Shown piece after piece: positions 16,517 through 22,108 of a DNA stretch of 22,108 nt (the first letter of the stretch is position 1; each line of letters opens with the position of its first letter). The translations under genes and the position numbers were made by a program. The stretch comes from Clostridia bacterium (GTDB taxonomy: Bacteria; Bacillota; Clostridia; UBA1381). The stretch lies in assembly GCA_017521775.1 (NCBI GenBank), contig JAFXBO010000118.1, positions 1-22,108 on the forward strand, given 5' to 3'. The notes under the pieces were generated by a model. The model was not told the origin of the DNA, made no database searches, and saw only the letters and a program-made list of their open reading frames with translations.

Positions 16517-16978
16517 ATGAAGATAATGGATGAAAAAGGAAGACTTTTCGGAGTACTGAATATAATTGATTTATTAATCATATTGTTTGCAGCAGCTATA
16601 GTATCGGTTGTGATAATGTTCTTGTCAGCAAACTCAACTATTAATAAAGCCCAGACAGAAAGCAAAATAACAATCGAAGTTCTGGCAGTTGAGAAAGACT
16701 TGTGCGATGCAATGAAGGTTGACAAAAAGATTTACGACAGAGTGCAGAACAAATCATTAGGCACTTTGGTTGATGTAAGAGTTAAGCCTGCAGAAGAATA
16801 TAACACTTCATTGCTGACTGGTGAACACATAAAATCTGCTGTTCCACAAAGGTATAATGTTGAACTTGATATTAATACTCAGAGCAGTGAAGATTTGTAT
16901 GTCGGAAAGATAATGAGTGTTGAAACAAAGGATTTCACAGCAGCAGGATATATAATCAAAAAGGAAGCAGGGGAGTAA
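16517..16978 (+). CDS. DUF4330 family membrane-anchored protein, copy 1
   Basis: 153 aa. The N-terminus MKIMDEKGRLFGVLNIIDLL is the DUF4330 signature. One membrane helix (about 16-37) follows, then an outside domain of about 115 residues rich in beta strand by appearance, with no Cys pair or catalytic motif I can name. The function of the family is unknown. The gene starts 5 bases after the glycosyltransferase stop with a GGAG ribosome site, and 4 bases separate it from its paralogue, so all are translated as one operon. It may act as an accessory or scaffolding protein of glycan assembly at the membrane, which is inference from position only. Confidence 0.8.
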   Translation: MKIMDEKGRLFGVLNIIDLLIILFAAAIVSVVIMFLSANSTINKAQTESKITIEVLAVEKDLCDAMKVDKKIYDRVQNKSLGTLVDVRVKPAEEYNTSLLTGEHIKSAVPQRYNVELDINTQSSEDLYVGKIMSVETKDFTAAGYIIKKEAGE

Positions 16979-16982
16979 TATA

Positions 16983-17480
16983 ATGAAGATAATAGATGAA
17001 AAAGGAAGACTTTTCGGAAAAATAAATCTTATTGATTTAATCATTGTTGTTGCAGTTATTGTTTTGTCGGTTGCAACAGTTGTCAAGTTCAGAACGAGCG
17101 ACTCGTACTTAAGTAAAGGAAGAACTCTGGAATACACAATGCTGATTGAAAATGTCAGACAGGCGACAGTTGACGCAGTGGGACAGCAAACCGAGGGACT
17201 TGTTGACTATGAAAGCAAAAAGGAAATAGGGAACATAGTTGACTATAAGGTTATGGAGGCAAGCGAGGTTGAACTGATGTCTGACGGAACATATAAAAAT
17301 GTTAAGTATAAGGACAAGTTCGATGTTTTGTTGACTGTTCAGGTCGGTGGCACAGAAACCGAAGATAATTACTACACTTTGTCAGGCAAAAAAATTGTTG
17401 TTGGTGACGAGATAGCAATAAATAATGGATATGTAGGCACACATGCAATAGTCAAGAGTGTGAGGACGATAGAGGAATAA
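16983..17480 (+). CDS. DUF4330 family membrane-anchored protein, copy 2
   Basis: 165 aa. It shares the start DEKGRLFG and the ILxxxDLxI-type helix with copy 1, but the outer domain has diverged strongly, so the duplication is old. One membrane helix at about residues 15-36, then an outside domain with YESKKEIGNIVDYKV in the middle. This parallels NKSLGTLVDVRV of copy 1, so both may carry the same small beta domain. No enzymatic residues are recognised. Its stop overlaps the ATG of the radical SAM gene by one base (TAATG). The function is unknown. Confidence 0.8.
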   Translation: MKIIDEKGRLFGKINLIDLIIVVAVIVLSVATVVKFRTSDSYLSKGRTLEYTMLIENVRQATVDAVGQQTEGLVDYESKKEIGNIVDYKVMEASEVELMSDGTYKNVKYKDKFDVLLTVQVGGTETEDNYYTLSGKKIVVGDEIAINNGYVGTHAIVKSVRTIEE

Positions 17481-18421
17481 TGAAAAATTCATTTGAATAT
17501 TCGCTTGACAATAAACGATATCACACCTGGAACTATCATTTAATGAACAAATTTGGCGAAAAGGTTTTCAAGGTCAGCTTAAATGCAGGATTCACCTGTC
17601 CCAATATAGACGGAACAAAAGGCTATGGCGGATGCATCTATTGTTCAGATGCAGGTAGTGGAGATTTTGCAGGCAATCCCTGTGACAGTGTTTTAGAGCA
17701 GTTTGAAAAGGTCAAACTAAAGATGCACAAGAAATGGGAAAAGGCAAAATACATACCATACTTTCAGGCACACACAAACACCTATGCGCCAGTAGAGGTT
17801 TTAAAAGAAAAGTTTGAGCCTGTGTTAGCGCAAGACGGAGTTGTGGGCTTAAGCATAGCAACCCGAGCCGATTGCTTGTGTGATGATGTTATAGAATATC
17901 TTTGTGACTTATCAAAAAGAACATATTTAATAGTAGAGTTAGGATTGCAGACAATCTTTGATAAAACAGGTGAGCTTATAAACAGATGCCATACCTACAA
18001 AGAATTTCTGGATGGATACAAAAAATTAACCGATAGAGGAATAAATGTTTGTGTTCACCTGATTATAGGACTTCCTGGTGAAGATAAGAAAATGATATTA
18101 AAAAGTGTCAAAGAGGTTGCAAAATTAAAACCCCACGCAGTTAAATTGCATTTACTACATATATTGAAAGGCACTCGTCTTGCAAAAATGTATGAAGATA
18201 ATGAATTTAGGGCTCTTACAAGAGAAGAATATGTCGATATAATAGTGGATGCATTGGAAATTCTGCCAAAAGAAACGATAATCCAAAGGCTGACAGGCGA
18301 TGGAGCAAAGGATTCTCTTATTGCACCATTATGGAGCTTAAAAAAGTTCTGTGTACTGAATGAAATAGATAAAGAGATGGTAAGAAGAAATTCTTATCAG
18401 GGGTGTAAATGCACAGAATAA
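17480..18421 (+). CDS. ytqA: Radical SAM protein, TIGR01212/YtqA type
   Basis: 313 aa. The [4Fe-4S]-binding cysteines are C40, C52 and C55 in TCPNIDGTKGYGGCIYC, the long C-x11-C-x2-C spacing typical of this subfamily (normal radical SAM is C-x3-C-x2-C). Downstream motifs are AHTNTYAPVEVL, GLSIATRADCL and VELGLQTI, which resemble the Elp3/HemN-like barrel, and HLIIGLPGED. B. subtilis YtqA has been linked, as I recall, to modification of the tRNA wobble uridine (name MnmL), with partner methylase YtqB. No ytqB-like gene follows here. It is the last gene of the glycan operon by overlap, although a role in glycan assembly is not implied. No clear terminator hairpin is seen after its stop. Confidence 0.85.
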   Translation: MKNSFEYSLDNKRYHTWNYHLMNKFGEKVFKVSLNAGFTCPNIDGTKGYGGCIYCSDAGSGDFAGNPCDSVLEQFEKVKLKMHKKWEKAKYIPYFQAHTNTYAPVEVLKEKFEPVLAQDGVVGLSIATRADCLCDDVIEYLCDLSKRTYLIVELGLQTIFDKTGELINRCHTYKEFLDGYKKLTDRGINVCVHLIIGLPGEDKKMILKSVKEVAKLKPHAVKLHLLHILKGTRLAKMYEDNEFRALTREEYVDIIVDALEILPKETIIQRLTGDGAKDSLIAPLWSLKKFCVLNEIDKEMVRRNSYQGCKCTE

Positions 18422-18502
18422 CCAATATTATTTCAAATTACACAACAAAGCGTAAAAAAAATCGCAATAAATATAAAAAAATATCAAAAATAAATAACCC
18501 AC

Positions 18503-18531
18503 TTGACAAAACATCCCAAAAATAGTACAAT
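18503..18531 (+). promoter_or_regulatory. Upstream sigma-A promoter of the SLH gene
   Basis: Perfect TTGACA (18503-18508), 17-base spacer, TACAAT (18526-18531). It would start at about 18538 and give a 310-base leader. The 80 bases before it (18422-18502) are A/T-rich and hold nothing I recognise. Confidence 0.8.
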
Positions 18532-18548
18532 AAAGTGTAATTGTGCAA

Positions 18549-18681
18549 GGTCATTTATTAACCCAAAATGACCGATTTATTTCAAAGGTGATACAGGATT
18601 ATTTTGCGGATATTACTGTTTTATCAGAATATTACAGCATTGTTTTTCTATATCGCCAATTTTACAGTTGTGTTACAACTG
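18549..18681 (+). other. Two hairpins in the upper leader of the SLH gene
   Basis: GGTCATTT (18549-18556) pairs perfectly with AAATGACC (18566-18573), right after the first start site. CAGTTGT (18665-18671) pairs perfectly with ACAACTG (18675-18681) around a 3-base loop and ends 11 bases before the -35 of the second promoter. The latter could be a binding site or an RNA hairpin. An open frame (18543-18731) across this part is not convincing: it has no good ribosome site. Confidence 0.4.
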
Positions 18682-18692
18682 CAAAAAGTGCA

Positions 18693-18721
18693 TTGACTAT
18701 AACATATTCCTGTGTTATAAT
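18693..18721 (+). promoter_or_regulatory. Downstream sigma-A promoter of the SLH gene
   Basis: TTGACT (18693-18698), 17-base spacer, perfect TATAAT (18716-18721). Expected start at about 18728. In tandem with the promoter 190 bases upstream, this fits the very high expression of S-layer genes. Confidence 0.8.
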
Positions 18722-18727
18722 CAATCC

Positions 18728-18847
18728 ATAATCAAGATAACTAATAGTGTCTTGATGCACAAAGTGGAAGGCTCGCAGAGAAAGGGTGCGTTCCGACCAA
18801 TTAGAATATTTCCCTTTCAGTAAAAATTTTAAGGAGGTTTTAAGATT
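18728..18847 (+). promoter_or_regulatory. Structured 5' leader of the SLH mRNA
   Basis: The expected 5' end carries a hairpin, ATCAAGA (18731-18737) with TCTTGAT (18750-18756). A second stem is GAAAGGG (18780-18786) with CCCTTTC (18812-18818), closing a 25-base loop. A strong AAGGAGG ribosome site lies 10 bases before the ATG. A 5'-terminal hairpin typically protects an mRNA from decay, which would suit an S-layer message. Confidence 0.55.
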
Positions 18848-21800
18848 ATGAAAAATTATCTTAAAAAGGCAATCTCTGCTGTTATCGCTTTAGCACTTGC
18901 TGCAAGCATCGTTCCAGCTTCTTTTGCTGCTAACGTTGTTTTGACAGACGTTGCAGATACAGCAGACTACGCAACTGCTGTTAAGACATTAGTTGCATTG
19001 AAAGTTGTTAATGGTTATGAAGACAATACTTTCTTACCAGATAACAAAATCACAAGAGCTGAAGCTTCAAAGATTATCGTTGCTGCTCTTAACGAAACAG
19101 CTTCTGCTGAAGCTATGAAGGGTGCTACAAAGTTCTCTGATATAGCTGCTAAGCATGAGTGGGCTACAGGTTACATCAACAAGGGTGTATCAATGGGCTA
19201 CATCAATGGTATGGAAAACAACACATTCCAACCAGACGGCAATGTTACATATGCACAAATCATTAAGATGATGCTTTGCGCAATGGGTTATGAAGATTAC
19301 GCTGCTTCTTTAGCTGAACAGTACAACTACACAGGCGCTAACTGGTATATTCCTTATACACAGCTTGCTGCTGATGCTGGTATAACAGACGGTGTTTATG
19401 CTGCTCCTAACGAAGCTGTAACAAGAGCTCAGGTTGCTCAATTGGTTTACAATGCAATTAAAGCTCCTGTTGTTAAGAATGTAGGCGTTTCTTACACAGA
19501 TTCAGGTAAGATCGTTCCAAAAATTCAAATCCAAGATGGTGTTCAATCAACATACTTCAAGTCAATCTTGACAGAAAAGTTTGATGCTTACTATGTTGAA
19601 GGTTATGTAATGGATACATACAAGACAAATCCTGCAAACCTTGAAGCTGACGAAGTTAAATTCGGTATTGCTAAGTCAAACAAATATGATAATGAATCAG
19701 TTGAATTGGCAACTCCAGTAAGAGATATGGCAAGCGTTACTGTTACTCTTGATGCTGTTAATGTTGGTGATACAGATGCTGCTAACAACATCAACGTATA
19801 TGCATCAGCTATCGTTATGGTTAACGAAGAAGATGAATGGTCATTCATTAGCTTTACTCCATCAGGAAAGAACAAGACAGTTGAACTTGATGCTGCTTTA
19901 TTGACAACTGGTACAGGTACAAATGTATTGTGGTTCTGGACAGATGATACACAAAAGAAGTCAGTTGATTACAAGCTTTATGCTACAGCAGATGTTTATG
20001 TAAATGGCTTTAATGCTGGTAAGATAAATGATGATGCTGACGGAGAAGGTGCAGGAACAGAAACTGTACTTGAAAAGTATGTAACAAGCTTAGACAACGG
20101 AAAGATTACACTTGTTGACACATATAAGACAGATGGCGAATATGACAAGATTTATGTAAATGCTTATGCAAGAGACATGGTTACAGCTATCTCAGGTGAT
20201 GAAATCATCATGACAGCTACAACTTTGGATCTTGACAAAGAAGCTAATGAAGATTTAGAATATCACATCTACTACAATGGCGAAGAAATCGCTATCAGCG
20301 ATCTTAAGGAAGACGACGTTCTTTCAATCGCTTATGATATCAAAGGTGATGTTGATGATTCAAACTATTATGAAATCTACGTTTCAAGAGATACAGTTAC
20401 AGGTACATTGAAGAGAAAGCCAGATATGGCTGCTACAATCGATGATACAAAGTATGAGTTCGTTACAGAAGGTGAATATCTTGCATTTGATGCTAACCTT
20501 GGTGACAAAGTAACATTGTATCTTGACTACTTTGGTGATATCTATGATTGGGAAGTTGATGTAACATCAGTTAACTGGGGTATCGCAGATAAGTTCAGAT
20601 TAGGTTCATCAGACGATGAATATAAGTTGACAATCTTCACAGCAGAAGGCACAACAAAGTCATACTTCTTCGATTCAAAGAATGGTGTGGTTAAGGTTGA
20701 CGGTACTGCTATTGAAGTTGGAGCAGGAAAAACTTACACATCTTATAATGCTGCTCTTACAGCTCTTGTTTATGCTGAAGGTTCAACAAAGAATGCTATT
20801 GAAGACCGTGTAATTCAATATAAGGTTAAGGCTTCAACAGGTAAGCTTTCAGAAGTTAACTTCATTACTGCTGCTACAGGTAATGGTGATACAGCAACAG
20901 CTTACGATGCTGCAAGAAGCAAGATCGGTGCTATCAGATTGAGCGCTGCAACAAAGATTGTTGATGCTTGTGAATGGGCTGACGATGTTCTTTCTATAGC
21001 TACAATTGATTCACTTGTTAACAAAGTTGAATATGTATCTTATGCTTATGGTGACAAGATTAACAATGCATATCCATTCGTTGTTGTAACAGCTGGTGAA
21101 GCTCCTTACACACTTGACACAAGATTTGCAGTTGTAACAGAAGACGGTGCAGTTCCTGTATTGGTTGAAGACGAAGAAGGTTTCTTTGAAATCGAAGTAT
21201 TGTATGGTGAAAACGATGTTACAACACTTATCGCAACAGACGATGATGAAACCGAACTTAAGGCTCTTAAGGCTGGCGATGTAATATTCTTTACAACTAA
21301 CGCTGCTGGTCAGGTTGAAGATATCGATGTAATCTTCCACTTTGCTGCTGGAATTCCATCATATGCTGATTTAGCAACAGCTTCATTGGCTAATGGTAAT
21401 GAAGATAACAATGTATCAGGTATCACAATCACATCAACAGGTGATAACTTCGGTACAGGCGTATTCACACAGGATTGGGATGCTGCAGCTACAGATAAGG
21501 TTAAGCTTGTATACGGACCTATCGCTGAAGTATCAAAGAATAGCATTTCATTCGCTAAGGTTGTTGACGGTGAAACAGACCTTGTTGCAGATGTACAAGA
21601 ATATGATATAGCTCCTGAAATCAATGTTTATAAGTATGACTTTGGTTCAACTGCTAAATTCAAGTTCAGTGCTACAACTAAGACAACAGGTGCTGCTATC
21701 CAGCCATCAAGATTCCTTACAAAGTTGATTCAAGAGAACGACGATGTAATTGATTGGGACGATGCAACAGCTAAGCACAACGAAAAGGCAAACTTTGCAT

Positions 21801-21856
21801 TCGCATTGGTTGTTGAAGACGAAGTTGTTGATATCTTTGAATTCATTGCTGGTTAA
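18848..21856 (+). CDS. S-layer protein with three SLH domains
   Basis: 1002 aa. Signal peptide: MKNYLKK, hydrophobic core, likely cut after ASFA (27). Three SLH domains cover about 33-80, 96-144 and 160-205. The key motif is TRAE (69-72) in the first, TYAQ (134-137, degenerate) in the second and TRAQ (192-195) in the third. SLH domains bind pyruvylated secondary cell wall polysaccharide, which fits the csaB operon just upstream. The remaining 800 residues are acidic, rich in Thr, Ala, Asp and beta strand by appearance; from about 345 on they match the SLH-less paralogue. Codon use is strongly biased (ACA, GCT, GTT, AAG), as expected for a very abundant protein. No Cys pairs are obvious. It is preceded by two promoters and followed by a strong terminator, so it forms a single-gene unit. 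It is probably the main surface-layer protein. Confidence 0.92.
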   Translation: MKNYLKKAISAVIALALAASIVPASFAANVVLTDVADTADYATAVKTLVALKVVNGYEDNTFLPDNKITRAEASKIIVAALNETASAEAMKGATKFSDIAAKHEWATGYINKGVSMGYINGMENNTFQPDGNVTYAQIIKMMLCAMGYEDYAASLAEQYNYTGANWYIPYTQLAADAGITDGVYAAPNEAVTRAQVAQLVYNAIKAPVVKNVGVSYTDSGKIVPKIQIQDGVQSTYFKSILTEKFDAYYVEGYVMDTYKTNPANLEADEVKFGIAKSNKYDNESVELATPVRDMASVTVTLDAVNVGDTDAANNINVYASAIVMVNEEDEWSFISFTPSGKNKTVELDAALLTTGTGTNVLWFWTDDTQKKSVDYKLYATADVYVNGFNAGKINDDADGEGAGTETVLEKYVTSLDNGKITLVDTYKTDGEYDKIYVNAYARDMVTAISGDEIIMTATTLDLDKEANEDLEYHIYYNGEEIAISDLKEDDVLSIAYDIKGDVDDSNYYEIYVSRDTVTGTLKRKPDMAATIDDTKYEFVTEGEYLAFDANLGDKVTLYLDYFGDIYDWEVDVTSVNWGIADKFRLGSSDDEYKLTIFTAEGTTKSYFFDSKNGVVKVDGTAIEVGAGKTYTSYNAALTALVYAEGSTKNAIEDRVIQYKVKASTGKLSEVNFITAATGNGDTATAYDAARSKIGAIRLSAATKIVDACEWADDVLSIATIDSLVNKVEYVSYAYGDKINNAYPFVVVTAGEAPYTLDTRFAVVTEDGAVPVLVEDEEGFFEIEVLYGENDVTTLIATDDDETELKALKAGDVIFFTTNAAGQVEDIDVIFHFAAGIPSYADLATASLANGNEDNNVSGITITSTGDNFGTGVFTQDWDAAATDKVKLVYGPIAEVSKNSISFAKVVDGETDLVADVQEYDIAPEINVYKYDFGSTAKFKFSATTKTTGAAIQPSRFLTKLIQENDDVIDWDDATAKHNEKANFAFALVVEDEVVDIFEFIAG
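19880..21856 (+). repeat. Right arm of a large inverted repeat (S-layer gene 3' part)
   Basis: Counterpart of 7284-9215 in opposite orientation. Similarity rises toward the 3' end of the gene and continues into the terminator stem AAGAACTGACC. The two arms enclose about 10.7 kb with the glycan operon and both 5' gene ends. Confidence 0.8.
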
Positions 21857-21877
21857 TTAGTTATTAACTTAAAAATT

Positions 21878-21909
21878 AAAGAACTGACCTTTTTGGTCAG
21901 TTCTTTTTT
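21878..21909 (+). terminator. Intrinsic terminator of the SLH gene
   Basis: A 12-bp perfect stem AAAGAACTGACC (21878-21889) with 21895-21906, loop TTTTT, followed by a T-run. It has the same stem as the terminator at 7249-7279. Confidence 0.92.
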
Positions 21910-21920
21910 GTTCTTTTTTT

Positions 21921-21983
21921 ATTTAAAAAAATTGAAAAAATCTTAAAAAAACCCTTGACAAACACTTTTAAATGTGTTATTAT
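21921..21983 (+). promoter_or_regulatory. Strong sigma-A promoter with upstream A-tracts
   Basis: TTGACA (21955-21960), 17-base spacer, TATTAT (21978-21983). Three A-tracts (around 21924, 21935 and 21945) precede the -35 like an UP element, which is typical of rRNA or other very strong promoters. Expected start at about 21990. The gene it serves is beyond the right edge. Confidence 0.7.
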
Positions 21984-21989
21984 TATTAA

Positions 21990-22108
21990 GCTGTCTCTGA
22001 GATAGCAATTGTACATTGAAAAATGGACAAAACAAACTGAAAGATTTAATAAGTATGTTTTGTCGTTTTCAATACACAATTCCGTGCTAACGCACAAAAT
22101 TGTACATT
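21990..22108 (+). other. Structured leader transcript, possibly the start of an rRNA operon
   Basis: The expected RNA starts with hairpin GCTGTC/GATAGC (21990-22006). Next comes a long stem: AATTGT and ATTGAAAA (22007-22022) pair with TTTTCAAT and ACAATT (22066-22081) across a 2x2 internal loop, enclosing GACAAAAC/GTTTTGTC (22026-22033 with 22057-22064). A small hairpin GTGC/GCAC follows (22084-22095). AATTGTACATT occurs twice (22007-22017 and 22098-22108). Leaders of clostridial rRNA operons contain similar ACATTGAAAA-type boxes and processing stems. No open frame of note lies here. The assignment is a guess. Confidence 0.4.

Noticed and set aside
18543-18731. Open frame of 62 codons in the SLH leader
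   Set aside because: No good ribosome site, crosses the second promoter and hairpins, and its composition is not protein-like.

Overview
The window looks like a chromosomal segment of a low-GC, Gram-positive-type anaerobe of the class Clostridia, probably an uncultured gut lineage. The evidence is AT-rich DNA with strong AGGAGG-type ribosome binding sites, sigma-A promoters with 17-base spacers, the secA-prfB pair, recJ next to a long RelA/Spo homologue, and an SLH-type S-layer protein beside a csaB-like pyruvyl transferase. I see no phage, insertion sequence, tRNA or CRISPR array.

Left third, mostly minus strand (1-6571): housekeeping genes. They are a truncated relA/spoT gene (runs off the left edge), recJ, prfB and secA. 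Between recJ and prfB, on the plus strand, lies a 41-codon gene made almost only of Asn and Gln. The codon at the usual RF2 programmed-frameshift site has lost the in-frame stop, so prfB is one uninterrupted frame.

Junction (6572-7283): secA is divergent from a sigma-A promoter that starts a roughly 175-base highly structured RNA with its own intrinsic terminator. It is followed at once by a 93-codon acidic protein of unknown function. This RNA is the best candidate here for something undescribed, or for an RNA class (raiA motif, 6S) that I cannot confirm by eye.

Right two thirds (7284-21909): a cell-surface locus. Two S-layer-like genes lie in opposite orientation at its ends: an SLH-less secreted paralogue (minus, 7284-9650) and a full SLH protein (plus, 18848-21856). 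Their 3' ends, including the terminators, are nearly identical, so they form large inverted repeats around the central gene cluster. That cluster reads plus: GT4 glycosyltransferase, CsaB-like pyruvyl transferase, MurJ/MviN flippase, O-antigen ligase/polymerase-like membrane protein, a second GT4 glycosyltransferase, two tandem DUF4330 proteins, and a YtqA-type radical SAM protein. The likely joint job is to build, flip, polymerise or attach, and pyruvylate a secondary cell wall polysaccharide, the ligand that SLH domains bind. The SLH gene has two tandem sigma-A promoters and a long leader.

Right edge (21910-22108): after the S-layer terminator comes an A-tract-rich, strong sigma-A promoter. 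Its transcript begins with stacked hairpins and an 11-base direct repeat. It resembles an rRNA operon leader, but the body of the transcript lies outside the window.
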